Shown: positions 55,554 to 64,000, counted from the first letter of the stretch. The stretch: DNA of 64,000 nucleotides from Streptomyces sp. TN58 (GCF_001941845.1 NZ_CP018870.1:1364001-1428000); one strand, 5' to 3'. Made by a program: numbers and translations. The notes: a model not told the origin generated them from the sequence alone.

Positions 55554-56464
55554 TGCGTGCGCTCCCCCTGGTCTTCCAGGTCGTCCAGCCAGAGCCGCTG
55601 CAGCATGTGCCAGTCCTCCGGGTGCTCGGCGATGCCCCACGCGAAGGCGTCCGCCACCGCCTGGGTCATGGCGGTGGTCTTCTCGGTCCGGGTCCCTGCC
55701 TTGGGGACCTCCACCTCGGGGTGGATCCGGCCGTACATCTTCGGCGTGTCGCCGTAGTACAGGGTCGCCGGGAGCAGCACGGCGCCCGTCTGCTGGGCCA
55801 GCAGCGCCGGGCCGGCCGGCATGCGCGCCTTCGCGCCGAAGAAGTCCACCTCGACGCCGGAGGCCGACAGGTCGCGGTCCGCGACCAGGCAGACCAGGCC
55901 GCCGGAGCGCAGCCGCCGGGCGAGGGTGCCGAAGGCGGCGCCGCCGCTGTGCGGCAGTACCTCCATGCCCAGGCTCTCCCGGTAGGCCACGAAGCGGTCG
56001 TAGAGGCTCTCGGGCTTGAGCCGCTCGGCGACCGTGGTGAACGGGACCCCGATGTGGCCGATGGCCCAGGCCCCGGCGAGGTCCCAGTTGGCGAGGTGCG
56101 GCAGGGCGACGACGACCCCGCGCCCGGAGGCGAGGGCGTCGCGCAGGATGTACTCGTCCCTGAACTCGACGTCCGTGCCGAACCGCCGCGGATCCATGGT
56201 CGGCAGCCGGAAGGACTCCATCCAGTACCGCATGTACGAGCGCATGCCGGCCTTGGACAGCTCGCGCAGCCGCTCGGGGCCGGCGTCGGGCACGACCCGG
56301 GCGAGGTTCGATTCGAGCCGCAGCACGCTCTTGCCGCGGCGCTTCCACGCGAAGTCCGCGATGCGCCGGCCGAGGGCCACCGCGGCGGGCTCGGGCAGCT
56401 TCTTGACCCCGGCCCAGCCGAGCCCGTACAGCCCGTCGACCAGCTTGTCCTGTGCGGTACCCAT
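55550..56464 (-). CDS. patA: Phosphatidylinositol mannoside acyltransferase
   Basis: HtrB/LpxL-family acyltransferase that acylates the mannose of PIM1. The 304-aa protein has the HX4D catalytic motif HLANWD (in ALPHLANWDLAGAW) and the LVADRDLSASGVEVDFFG segment. ATG 56464 shares one base with the pgsA stop. Order pgsA-patA-pimA is the same as in mycobacteria. Confidence 0.92.
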   Translation of the reverse strand: MGTAQDKLVDGLYGLGWAGVKKLPEPAAVALGRRIADFAWKRRGKSVLRLESNLARVVPDAGPERLRELSKAGMRSYMRYWMESFRLPTMDPRRFGTDVEFRDEYILRDALASGRGVVVALPHLANWDLAGAWAIGHIGVPFTTVAERLKPESLYDRFVAYRESLGMEVLPHSGGAAFGTLARRLRSGGLVCLVADRDLSASGVEVDFFGAKARMPAGPALLAQQTGAVLLPATLYYGDTPKMYGRIHPEVEVPKAGTRTEKTTAMTQAVADAFAWGIAEHPEDWHMLQRLWLDDLEDQGERTQ

Positions 56465-57123
56465 CAGGCGGCGCCGCCCTCGGCGGTCGCGGCGTCGGCC
56501 TCGGCGGACTCGCGGCGTACGGTGACCACGCGCTGGATCAGCGTGACGAGCGAGCCGGCGGCGACCACCCACAGGGCGATCGGCAGCAGGACGCCGATCC
56601 AGGACGGCACCCCGAAGGTCTGCAGTCCGGACAGGCCGGCCGCGACCAGCGAGATCACCAGGCGTTCGGCGCGTTCGACGAGCCCGTTGACGGCGACGGG
56701 CAGCCCGATCGACTCGCCTCGGGCCTTGGTGTAGGAGACCACCTGGCCGCTGGCCAGGCAGAAGATCGCGACCGCGCACAGCGCGTTGTCGTTGCCGGAG
56801 CCCGCGTACCACAGGGCGAGGCCGCCGAAGATCGCCGCGTCGGCCACCCGGTCGAGGGTGGAGTCGAGGAAGGCGCCCCACCGGCTGGAGATGCCGGCCT
56901 GGCGGGCCATGTTCCCGTCGACGAGGTCGGAGAAGACGAAGAGGGTGATGGTGATGGTGCCCCAGAAGAACTCCCCGCGGGGGAAGAAGACCAGTGCGCC
57001 CGCCACCACTCCGGCCGTGCCGATCAGGGTGACCGCGTCCGGGCTCACCCCCCGCCGGAGCAGAAATGCGGCGAATGGCGTGAGAACACGCGTGAAGAAT
57101 GCACGCGCGTACTTGTTCAGCAT
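56464..57123 (-). CDS. pgsA: Phosphatidylinositol phosphate synthase (CDP-alcohol phosphatidyltransferase)
   Basis: Joins CDP-diacylglycerol to inositol 1-phosphate, making the precursor of PI and its mannosides. The 219-aa protein has six helices and the CDP-alcohol motif DGNMARQAGISSRWGAFLDS followed by TLD. ATG 57123 gives MLNKYARAFFTRVL, and an upstream frame lacks family similarity. In mycobacteria the HIT gene is adjacent; here about 5.5 kb of plus-strand genes intervene. Confidence 0.93.
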   Translation of the reverse strand: MLNKYARAFFTRVLTPFAAFLLRRGVSPDAVTLIGTAGVVAGALVFFPRGEFFWGTITITLFVFSDLVDGNMARQAGISSRWGAFLDSTLDRVADAAIFGGLALWYAGSGNDNALCAVAIFCLASGQVVSYTKARGESIGLPVAVNGLVERAERLVISLVAAGLSGLQTFGVPSWIGVLLPIALWVVAAGSLVTLIQRVVTVRRESAEADAATAEGGAA

Positions 57124-57491
57124 GGCCTTCCCGGAGGGTCGCTGGGCCGCACGGCCACAACGGCCACCGGCTGGCCCATCGTAGCCAGCGCGCCGCCGCC
57201 GGAACGCCGCGCACCCACCGGTTCTCGCCCGTAAGGCGTGCTTCCCGCCGTGGAGCGCCGCCGGTGCGGCACGGTCGCGGCCCCGGCACGGCCCCCAGGT
57301 GCGCCCCGGCACTCCCCCTGGTAAGCCCCAGGTGCGCCCCCGGCGCTCCCCCGGTACGCGCCGGCACGTCTCAGGTACGACGTATGGACGCGATGTGACA
57401 GCAGTGCAAAGCTCGTAGAACCGCGCATTCCTCATGCGCGGGGACAAGGAACCCACCCTCCTCACCGTCACCACCGGGAGGCACGAGCACC
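57124..57491. other. Divergent promoter region with short repeats
   Basis: 368 bp between the pgsA start and the EF-G-like start. About 57290-57357 holds two imperfect copies of a 33-bp unit beginning CCCCAGGTGCGCCCC. A perfect 8-bp hairpin CCGCGCAT-TCCTC-ATGCGCGG lies at 57421-57441, about 50 nt before the EF-G-like ATG, probably in its 5' leader. No gene seen. Confidence 0.6.
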
Positions 57492-59687
57492 ATGGGAGCC
57501 ACATCACACCAAGCCGGGGCCGCCGGCAGGGCACTGACGGCCGACCGCCCCTCTTCCATACGGAACGTCGTGCTGGTCGGCCACAGCGGATCCGGCAAGA
57601 CCACGCTGGTCGAAGCCCTCGCCCTGACCGCCGGAGCGGTCAACCGGGCCGGTCGGGTCGAGGACGGCGCCACCGTCTCCGACTACGACGAGATCGAGCA
57701 CCGTCGCCAGCGCTCCATCCAGCTCTCCCTCGTCCCGGTGGAGTGGGACGGGATCAAGATCAACATCTTGGACACCCCCGGATACGCCGACTTCGTCGGG
57801 GAGCTCAGGGCCGGTCTGCGCGCAGCGGACGCGGCCCTTTTCGTCGTCTCGGCCTCCGACGGCATCGACGGCGCCACCCGCATGGTCTGGGACGAGTGCG
57901 AGGCCGTCGGCATGCCCCGCGCCATCGTCGTGACCCACCTGGAGGCCGCCCGCTCCGACTACACGCAGATGACCGCCGTCTGCGGCGAGATCTTCGGAGC
58001 CGACGACCCCGACGCGGTCATCCCCCTCTACCTCCCCCTGCACGGCCCGGCCGGCCCGGACGGGCACGCCCCCGTCACCGGCCTCCTCGGCCTGCTCTCG
58101 CAGCGCGTGTACGAGTACGCCTCCGGCGAGCGCGTGGAACGCGACCCCGACCCCGCCGAGCTGGCCCTCATCACCGAGGCCCGCTCGCGCCTGATCGAGG
58201 GGATCATCGCCGAGAGCGAGGACGAGACCCTCATGGACCGCTACCTCGGCGGCGAGGACATCGACCTCAAGACCCTCGTCGACGACCTGGAGCGGGCCGT
58301 CGCACGCGGCACCTTCCACCCCGTCCTGATGGCCGCGCCCGCCGCCGACGGCGCCCGTCAGGGCCTGGGCACCGTGGAACTCCTCGAACTGATCACCGGC
58401 GGCTTCCCGACGCCCCTGGAGCGCCCCGCCGTCACGGTCACCCGCCCCGACGGCTCCGCCCGCCCCGAGGTCACCTGCGATCCCGCCGGGCCCCTGGTCG
58501 CAGAGGTCGTCAAGACCTCCTCCGACCCCTACGTCGGCCGCGTGTCCCTCGTACGGGTCTTCTCCGGCACCCTGAACCCGGAGGAGACCGTCCACGTCAG
58601 CGGGCACGGCCTCGCCGACCGCGGGCACGAGGACCACGACGTCGACGAGCGGATCGGCGCCCTCTCCGCCCCCTTCGGCAAACAGCAGCGCGTGCTCGGC
58701 CGGTGCATCGCCGGCGACCTGGCCTGCGTGGCCAAGCTGAGCCGGGCGGAGACCGGCGACACCCTCTCCGCCAAGGACGACCCGCTCCTCATGGCCCCGT
58801 GGACGATGCCCGACCCCCTGCTGCCCCTCGCCATCGAGGCCCACAGCAAGGCCGACGAGGACAAGCTCTCGCAGGGCCTGGCCCGGCTCGTCGCCGAGGA
58901 CCCGACCATGCGGCTGGAGCAGAACCCGCACACGCACCAGGTCGTCCTGTGGAGCCTCGGCGAGGCCCACCAGGACGTCGCCCTGGAGCGGCTGCGCACC
59001 CGCTACGGCGTCCAGGTCGACCCCGTACCGCACAAGGTCAGCCTGCGCGAGACCTTCGGCGCCAAGGCGGCCGGCCGCGGCCGGCACGTCAAACAGTCCG
59101 GCGGCCACGGCCAGTTCGCCATCTGCGAGATCGAGGTGGAGCCGCTTCCGCCCGGCAGCGGCATCGAGTTCGTCGACAAGGTCGTCGGCGGCTCCGTGCC
59201 CCGCCAGTTCATCCCGTCCGTGGAGAAGGGCGTGCGCAGCCAGGCCGCCCGGGGGGTGGCGGCGGGCTACCCGCTGGTCGACGTACGCGTCACCCTCCTC
59301 GACGGCAAGGCGCACTCGGTGGACTCCTCGGACGCCGCCTTCCAGACGGCCGGCGCCCTCGCCCTGCGCGAGGCGGCCGCCGAGGCCCGTATCGACCTGC
59401 TCGAACCGGTCGCCGAACTCGACGTCCTGATCCCCGACGAGTACGTCGGGCCCGTCATGAGCGATCTCGCGGGCCGCCGCGGCCGCGTCGTCGGCACCGA
59501 CCAGGCGGGGTCCGGGCGCACCCGGGTCCGCGCCGAGATCCCCGAGATCGAGATCGGCCGCTACGCCGTCGAGCTGCGCTCGGTCTCGCACGGCACGGGC
59601 CGCTTCGCCCGCGCCTACGCCCGGCACGAGCCGATGCCGCCCCAGATCGCGGAGAAGGTGCGCGAACAGGCGGAGAAGGGAACGTAG
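57492..59687 (+). CDS. Elongation factor G-like GTPase (EF-G paralogue)
   Basis: A 731-aa paralogue of EF-G with all five domains. G1 is GHSGSGKT (residues 30-37) and G3 is DTPG. The switch I RGITI motif is replaced by RQRSIQL, and the guanine-specifying NKxD (G4) is replaced by THLE (148-151). Domain IV (VSLRETFGAKAAGRGRHVKQ; QFAICEIEV) is present. Such proteins are annotated EF-G2 or FusA2-like in actinobacteria. The role is unknown; translocation, ribosome recycling or a specialised rescue are possible. ATG 57492 has GGGAGG about 10 nt upstream. It ends in a terminator. Confidence 0.92.
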   Translation: MGATSHQAGAAGRALTADRPSSIRNVVLVGHSGSGKTTLVEALALTAGAVNRAGRVEDGATVSDYDEIEHRRQRSIQLSLVPVEWDGIKINILDTPGYADFVGELRAGLRAADAALFVVSASDGIDGATRMVWDECEAVGMPRAIVVTHLEAARSDYTQMTAVCGEIFGADDPDAVIPLYLPLHGPAGPDGHAPVTGLLGLLSQRVYEYASGERVERDPDPAELALITEARSRLIEGIIAESEDETLMDRYLGGEDIDLKTLVDDLERAVARGTFHPVLMAAPAADGARQGLGTVELLELITGGFPTPLERPAVTVTRPDGSARPEVTCDPAGPLVAEVVKTSSDPYVGRVSLVRVFSGTLNPEETVHVSGHGLADRGHEDHDVDERIGALSAPFGKQQRVLGRCIAGDLACVAKLSRAETGDTLSAKDDPLLMAPWTMPDPLLPLAIEAHSKADEDKLSQGLARLVAEDPTMRLEQNPHTHQVVLWSLGEAHQDVALERLRTRYGVQVDPVPHKVSLRETFGAKAAGRGRHVKQSGGHGQFAICEIEVEPLPPGSGIEFVDKVVGGSVPRQFIPSVEKGVRSQAARGVAAGYPLVDVRVTLLDGKAHSVDSSDAAFQTAGALALREAAAEARIDLLEPVAELDVLIPDEYVGPVMSDLAGRRGRVVGTDQAGSGRTRVRAEIPEIEIGRYAVELRSVSHGTGRFARAYARHEPMPPQIAEKVREQAEKGT

Positions 59688-59704
59688 TCGGGGGACAGGA
59701 GCGG

Positions 59705-59738
59705 TGCCGCCCACCCAACCCGCTTGCGGTGGGCGGCA
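59705..59738 (+). terminator. Terminator of the EF-G-like gene
   Basis: TGCCGCCCACC / GGTGGGCGGCA, an 11-bp perfect stem with a 12-nt loop followed by TTT, 17 nt past the stop. Confidence 0.85.
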
Positions 59739-59814
59739 TTTCCCTGTCCCATGACCGTGGGGCGAGATCCGCCGATAGGCTCGTCGGCGCACCAAAAGAG
59801 CAGAACGCACAGCG

Positions 59815-61491
59815 ATGGGGGCAGCGGTGGCGGACGACGGATTCGACTTCAGGCCCGGCGCGCAGATTCCTCTGCAGAACGGCGGGGGGCAGACGGCGGC
59901 GACCAACGCCCTCGCCTCGGCCGCCTACCGCGACGGCGGCAAGGACAGCAAGCTCGACGCGATACTCGGGGCCAACAGCGAGAACCACCCGGCCACGGTG
60001 AAGCCCCCGAAACTCTCCCTCTTCGAACCCAGCCTCGGCGAGGCCTTCTGCCGGGCCGTCGAGGCACGCACCCTCGGGGCCGGCCGCAAGCCGCTCATCC
60101 AGTCCTTCGGCGCCGACCCGCAGACGGTCGTGGAGCACTGCCTGGCCGCGTCCCGGATCCGCAAGGAGCGGGACCGCAGGCTCCGGGTGATCATGCTGGT
60201 GTGCGGTGTGCTGTTCCTGCCCGGCCTGCTGCTGTGGCTGGGGCTCTTCCAGCTCCGCAAGTCCCTGGCCTCGAAGGAGGGCAGGCAGTCCTGGCTGGGG
60301 ACCGTGCTCCTGGTGGGCGTCGGCCTCGTGGTGACGATCCTGATGTTCAGGCTGCCGCTCACCGGTTTCCTCGGCCTCTACGCCCGGGGCATGGTCATCG
60401 CGCCCGCGCTGGGCTGGCTGCTCGCCCGCCGCACCTGCGAGTCGACCGCCCGTGACCTGCGCGAACGCTGGGACGGGCTGCTGTCCGGCGGCGGCGTCGC
60501 CGCCAAGATCCCGGAGGCCGTGCCGGGCAACCCCGACGAGAAGGCCCGCGAGGACCTCCGCCACCAGCTGGCCAAGCTCACCGCCGAGGACCGCAGCAAC
60601 CAGGTCTTCTACGCCGGCCCCAAGGGCATCCTCGGCATGGGCACCCGCTGGGGCAGCTGGCAGATGGCCGAGGAGCTCGCCCCGAAGGACGAGGCCAAGG
60701 AGATCCACCCCTTCCGGGCCTGGGACGTCATCCGCGCGATCGACGCCCAGCTGCGCAAGCTGGAGCGCGGCCCGCTGCACACCGGCGGCTTCCCGCCCGC
60801 CGCGATCCAGCACTGGATCGTCACCCCGGTCGGCGAGGGCGCCGCCGAGGTGGCCCGCCCCACAGGCGAGAACGTCGACGCCTTCCTCGTCAAGCCGCAC
60901 GAGGTCACCCGGATCTGCAACGAGCAGCAGTTCAACTCCGGGAACCGGCACTACCTGGGCATCCAGTACCCGCTCTGGGACGGCCAGCTGATCATCAACA
61001 TGCTGGTCACCGTCACCGTCCTGTACAAGACCCTGCGCGTGGACGTCACCGCGCACGCCCTGGGCCCCGTACACGGCCTGTTCACCACCAAGCCCAAGGA
61101 TCCGGTGGTGGAGGTCCCCAAGAGCATCCGCTTCTGGGAGACCGTGGAGAAGCCGCTGGCTCTGGTGGACACCCAGGAGGTGGTGCGCCTCGCCGTACGG
61201 GCGCCGCTGACCTGGTACCCACCGGTCCTCGACTTCTTCGGCGGCAAGCTGGTCCTGCCCGAGCCGTTCGGCCTGCGCCACGTGTGGGCCAGCTCGATGT
61301 GGCGCCACCGCTTCATGGCCGACGACGCCCTGCGCACGGTGGCCCCGGTCCTGCGGTCGATCCACACGGCGACCTTCAAGGTCCTGGAGGAGAACGGCGT
61401 GGACACCGAACGCTTCACCAACCGCTCCTCGATCATGAGCGGCCTCATCCAGGAGCCGGCACCCCGCAAGGCCGACGTGTACGACGCGTAG
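59815..61491 (+). CDS. Large conserved membrane protein, function unknown
   Basis: A 558-aa protein (554 aa if the GTG at 59827, which has the better GGGGG ribosome site, is used). It has about 120 cytoplasmic residues, then three predicted helices (about 126-142, 160-177, 190-204), followed by a large soluble domain (about 215-558) rich in Trp/His motifs such as IRFWETVEKPLALVD. I do not recognise the family. The C-terminal end, RKADVYDA, carries the first copy of a 14-bp repeat described separately. Confidence 0.85.
   Translation: MGAAVADDGFDFRPGAQIPLQNGGGQTAATNALASAAYRDGGKDSKLDAILGANSENHPATVKPPKLSLFEPSLGEAFCRAVEARTLGAGRKPLIQSFGADPQTVVEHCLAASRIRKERDRRLRVIMLVCGVLFLPGLLLWLGLFQLRKSLASKEGRQSWLGTVLLVGVGLVVTILMFRLPLTGFLGLYARGMVIAPALGWLLARRTCESTARDLRERWDGLLSGGGVAAKIPEAVPGNPDEKAREDLRHQLAKLTAEDRSNQVFYAGPKGILGMGTRWGSWQMAEELAPKDEAKEIHPFRAWDVIRAIDAQLRKLERGPLHTGGFPPAAIQHWIVTPVGEGAAEVARPTGENVDAFLVKPHEVTRICNEQQFNSGNRHYLGIQYPLWDGQLIINMLVTVTVLYKTLRVDVTAHALGPVHGLFTTKPKDPVVEVPKSIRFWETVEKPLALVDTQEVVRLAVRAPLTWYPPVLDFFGGKLVLPEPFGLRHVWASSMWRHRFMADDALRTVAPVLRSIHTATFKVLEENGVDTERFTNRSSIMSGLIQEPAPRKADVYDA
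61463..61476. repeat. 14-bp direct repeat, left copy
   Basis: CCCGCAAGGCCGAC, identical to 62073-62086. It forms the last codons of the 558-aa membrane protein gene. Confidence 0.8.
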
Positions 61492-61597
61492 GGCTCGTCC
61501 GCCGGGTACGCCGGCCGCCCACGGGGTCGCGGCTGACAGTGTGGTGGTCGTGCGACGATTCGTTGGCATACGGAGCCACGAGCGGTGGGGAAAGACG

Positions 61598-62071
61598 ATG
61601 GAGTACGTCAACCTGGATGCGCGGGTCGGCAACCTGTCGGGAGTCGTATCCCCTGATCGGTACCTGGAACGTCTGCCCTCGCTGGCTGACGATCTGCCCG
61701 CCGGAGCCAGAGGCTTCGCGACTGCTCCGCAGCACTACGACTTCCACAGCAAGCGATGCGTGAAGGATCTGGAGGTCCAGCGCATCCGCACTGCGGGAGC
61801 TGACGACCGGCAGGTGGAGATCCGGTTCCGGCACAACTGCTGGAAGCACGACGAAGACCTGGTCATCCGCTACGCAGGCGTCTCCGGGTTCGATACCGGA
61901 GGCGTCGACAGCAACGACTGGGCAGACCTCGGGACCGTGATCCTGGACGAGATCTTGCCGCACCAGAACGGCTGCAGCCACGAGATCGCGTTCTGGAACG
62001 GCTCCCTCACGATCGTCTGCCAGGACCTGGTCGCGACCTGGACCGAGGCCGACTGCCCCGACAAGTCATAG
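61598..62071 (+). CDS. Hypothetical protein, lower-GC orphan
   Basis: A 157-aa soluble protein (MEYVNLDARVGNLSGVV start) with no transmembrane segment or motif that I recognise. Cysteines and histidines are scattered in its middle (HSKRCVKDLE, HNCWKHDED). Its GC content is visibly lower (about 62 percent by eye) and it uses codons rare in its neighbours (AGA, GTA, ACT). It is flanked by 14-bp direct repeats, so recent acquisition is likely. ATG 61598 follows GGGGAAAG; an upstream ATG at 61541 would add 19 residues. Confidence 0.7.
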   Translation: MEYVNLDARVGNLSGVVSPDRYLERLPSLADDLPAGARGFATAPQHYDFHSKRCVKDLEVQRIRTAGADDRQVEIRFRHNCWKHDEDLVIRYAGVSGFDTGGVDSNDWADLGTVILDEILPHQNGCSHEIAFWNGSLTIVCQDLVATWTEADCPDKS

Positions 62072-62072
62072 A

Positions 62073-62086
62073 CCCGCAAGGCCGAC
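62073..62086. repeat. 14-bp direct repeat, right copy
   Basis: Identical to 61463-61476, starting 2 nt after the stop of the lower-GC gene. Confidence 0.8.
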
Positions 62087-62215
62087 CCCTGCCACCTGCC
62101 TCGCGGAGGCGGCAGGGCAAGTCGGGACCTGCCCGCCGGGGCGGGACGTTGTGTGCGGGTGCTGGGGGCGGCTGGCTAGGGTGGAGGGACGAGGAGACGG
62201 GCCGAGGAGGCGACC

Positions 62216-62623
62216 GTGACCGAGCGCAAACCGCCGGGCGTGGACTTCGAGTCCTTCGTCGACCGGCAGATCAGGCAGGCCACCGCACGCGGGGACTTCG
62301 CGGAGCTGCCGGGCTTCGGCAAGCCGCTGGCCTCGCTCGACGCGCCCTACGACGACCTGTGGTGGGTCAAGGAGAAGATGCACCGCGAGGGCTTCGCCGT
62401 CCTGCCCCCCGCCCTCGCGCTGCGCAAGGAGGCCGAGGACGCCCTGGAGGCGGCCCTCTCGGCACGGACCGAGCAGCGGGCCAGGGCGGTCCTCACGGAG
62501 ATCAACGAGAAGATCCGCGCGGCCCTGCGCATGCCGCCGCCGGGGCCGCCCCTGCGCCTGGCCGACTTCGACGTCGACGAGGTGCTGGGCACCTGGCGCG
62601 CGTCACACCCGGACAGCGGCTGA
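62216..62623 (+). CDS. DUF1992 (DnaJ-homologue C28-like) protein
   Basis: A 135-aa protein with the DUF1992 core: FESFVDRQIRQATARGDFAE, LPGFGKPL, then a helix pair ending in the WR signature. The family is named after mammalian DNAJC28 but has no J domain here. Function is unknown. GTG 62216 follows GAGGCGACC. It converges on the HIT gene with no spacer. Confidence 0.9.
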   Translation: MTERKPPGVDFESFVDRQIRQATARGDFAELPGFGKPLASLDAPYDDLWWVKEKMHREGFAVLPPALALRKEAEDALEAALSARTEQRARAVLTEINEKIRAALRMPPPGPPLRLADFDVDEVLGTWRASHPDSG

Positions 62624-63184
62624 TCAGCCGACCGGCCAGGCGTCGGCGAGCATCTGGCGGGTGTCCGCCAGGAGTTGGGGCAGCACCTTGGTGTGCCCGA
62701 CCACCGGCATGAAGTTCGTGTCCCCGCCCCAGCGGGGCACGATGTGCTGGTGCAGGTGTGCGGCGATGCCCGCGCCGGCCGCCGCGCCCTGGTTCATGCC
62801 GATGTTGAAGCCGTGCGCCCCCGAGGCCTTGCGGAGCGCCGTCATCGCGCGCTTCGTGAGGTCGGCCAGCTCGGCCGTCTCCGGGGCGTCGAGCTCGGTG
62901 TAGTCGGCGACGTGGCGGTAGGGGACGACCATCAGGTGGCCGCCGTTGTACGGGTAGAGGTTCAGCACGGCGTAGACGTGCTCGCCCCGCGCCACCACCA
63001 GACCGTCCTGGTCGGACATCTCCGGAATACCGCAGAAGGGACAGCCGTCCCCGGCCTCCGGGCCGGTCGGCTTGTTCTCCCCTTGGATGTAGGCCATCCG
63101 GTGGGGCGTCCACAGACGCTGGAACGCGTCCTGCGTGCCCACCCCGATCTGCTGCTCCGGCTCAGTCGTCATGCCATGCAGCAT
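62624..63184 (-). CDS. HIT-family nucleotide hydrolase/transferase
   Basis: A 186-aa histidine-triad protein with HLHQHIVPRW, YPYNGGHLMVVPYRH and a zinc-like CPFCGI pair. This matches the actinobacterial Ap4A phosphorylase-like HIT proteins encoded beside thrS and pgsA. ATG 63184 has AAGG 4 nt upstream; ATG 63172 is an alternative. It lies about 70 nt after the thrS stop on the same strand. Confidence 0.9.
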   Translation of the reverse strand: MLHGMTTEPEQQIGVGTQDAFQRLWTPHRMAYIQGENKPTGPEAGDGCPFCGIPEMSDQDGLVVARGEHVYAVLNLYPYNGGHLMVVPYRHVADYTELDAPETAELADLTKRAMTALRKASGAHGFNIGMNQGAAAGAGIAAHLHQHIVPRWGGDTNFMPVVGHTKVLPQLLADTRQMLADAWPVG

Positions 63185-63210
63185 ATGACCTTGCCCGGGC
63201 GGACGAGGAA

Positions 63211-63242
63211 GGCCCCCGGAAAGTGATCACTTTCCGGGGGCC
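63211..63242 (-). terminator. Terminator of thrS
   Basis: A 32-bp perfect palindrome (arms GGCCCCCGGAAAGTGA and its complement) lies between thrS and the HIT gene. Confidence 0.8.
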
Positions 63243-63255
63243 CGCACCGTGCGGA

Positions 63256-64000
63256 TCAGACCTGGACGCGGTCCGCGACGACCTTCGCCAGCTTGGCGAG
63301 CGCCTCGTCCTTCGGGATGCCGTTCTCCTGCGAACCGTCGCGGTAGCGGAAGGAGACCGTGCCCGCCGCCATGTCCTCGTCACCGACGATGATCATGAAC
63401 GGCACCTTGAGCTTCTGGTGGTTGCGGATCTTCTTCTGCATGCGGTCGGAGGAGGCGTCCACCTCCACCCGCAGGCCCTGCTTCTTCGCCGCCGCGGCGA
63501 ACTCCTGCAGGTACTCCACGTGCCCGTCGCCGATCGGGATGCCGACGGCCTGGACCGGGGCCAGCCACGGCGGCATGGCGCCCGCGTAGTGCTCCAGCAG
63601 CACGGCGAAGAACCGCTCGATCGATCCGAACAGCGCGCGGTGGATCATGACCGGCCGCTGGCGGGAGCCGTCCGGGGCGGTGTACTCCAGGTTGAAGCGC
63701 TCCGGCAGGTTGAAGTCCAGCTGCACGGTCGACATCTGCCAGGTACGGCCGATCGCGTCACGGCACTGGACGGAGATCTTCGGGCCGTAGAAGGCCGCGC
63801 CGCCCGGGTCGGGGGTCAGCGGGAGGCCCTGCTTCTCGGCGACCTGCTGGAGGACGGCGGTGGCCTCCTCCCAGACCTCGTCCGAGCCGACGAACTTCTC
63901 CGGGTCCTTGGTGGACAGCTCCAGGTAGAAGTCGGTCAGACCGTAGTCGCGCAGCAGGTTCAGCACGAAGGTGAGCGTGCGGTCGAGCTCCTCCGCCATC
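63256..64000 (-). CDS. thrS: Threonyl-tRNA synthetase, C-terminal part only
   Basis: Charges tRNA-Thr. Only the last 248 or so residues are in the window, and the start lies beyond the right edge. Visible are the class II catalytic core end ([41 protein letters not shown]) and the anticodon-binding domain ([16 protein letters not shown]). The order thrS-HIT is conserved in actinobacteria. Confidence 0.96.
   Translation of the reverse strand, partial: MAEELDRTLTFVLNLLRDYGLTDFYLELSTKDPEKFVGSDEVWEEATAVLQQVAEKQGLPLTPDPGGAAFYGPKISVQCRDAIGRTWQMSTVQLDFNLPERFNLEYTAPDGSRQRPVMIHRALFGSIERFFAVLLEHYAGAMPPWLAPVQAVGIPIGDGHVEYLQEFAAAAKKQGLRVEVDASSDRMQKKIRNHQKLKVPFMIIVGDEDMAAGTVSFRYRDGSQENGIPKDEALAKLAKVVADRVQV

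Overview
The window is chromosomal DNA of a Streptomyces (or very close relative). The GC content is very high, many starts are GTG or TTG, and bldD, sIHF and an actinobacterial-type PriA lie in the order expected of a streptomycete core chromosome. Nearly all of it is conserved housekeeping sequence. I saw no rRNA or tRNA genes, CRISPR array, prophage or biosynthetic gene cluster.

Layout. (1) 1-5917, minus strand: priA (cut by the left edge), metK, coaBC, rpoZ, gmk and the nucleoid protein gene sihF. (2) 6232-16292, minus: the complete UMP pathway in one cluster, pyrR-pyrB-pyrC-membrane protein-carA-carB-pyrD-pyrF. Most junctions are translationally coupled, and a PyrR-type RNA element lies directly before the pyrR ribosome binding site. 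(3) 16471-17154, plus: bldD with a perfect-consensus BldD box upstream and a strong terminator. (4) 17298-30744, minus: nusB, efp, an M24 peptidase homologue, a P-loop ATPase, the shikimate genes aroQ-aroB-aroK-aroC and aroE, mltG, ruvX, alaS and two small membrane proteins. (5) 30906-36222: a STAND-type ATPase (plus), rpsD (minus), a HugZ-like haem gene (plus) with an iron-box-like site in the intergenic region it shares with rpsD, and rarA (minus). (6) 36276-41348: VKOR, hisS and an MBL hydrolase (minus), then a membrane-anchored cyclophilin and a DUF349 protein (plus). (7) 41445-53129, minus: relA, apt, secF, secD, yajC, ruvB, ruvA, ruvC, a YebC-family gene, pdxT and pdxS. (8) 53130-53551: a gene-free region with a 201-bp element bounded by 27-bp perfect inverted repeats, plus a 36-bp repeat also found at 33121. 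(9) 53552-57123, minus: a small membrane protein and the phosphatidylinositol mannoside genes pimA, patA and pgsA. (10) 57492-64000: an EF-G-like GTPase, an unknown membrane protein, a lower-GC orphan gene and a DUF1992 gene (plus), then a HIT protein and thrS (minus, cut by the right edge).

How the genes work together. The window joins nucleotide supply (pyr, gmk, apt), translation (rpsD, alaS, hisS, thrS, efp, EF-G-like), stringent control (relA, rpoZ), protein export (secDF-yajC), recombination (ruvABC, rarA, priA), aromatic and B6 synthesis, and phospholipid-mannoside synthesis. BldD sits between the pyrimidine and translation blocks. The less ordinary material is regulatory or accessory: the PyrR element, BldD box and iron box; the palindromic element near 53.3 kb; the two-copy 3' repeat; the lower-GC gene flanked by 14-bp direct repeats; and several family members with altered catalytic residues (PriA, the M24 peptidase, the EF-G-like GTPase).
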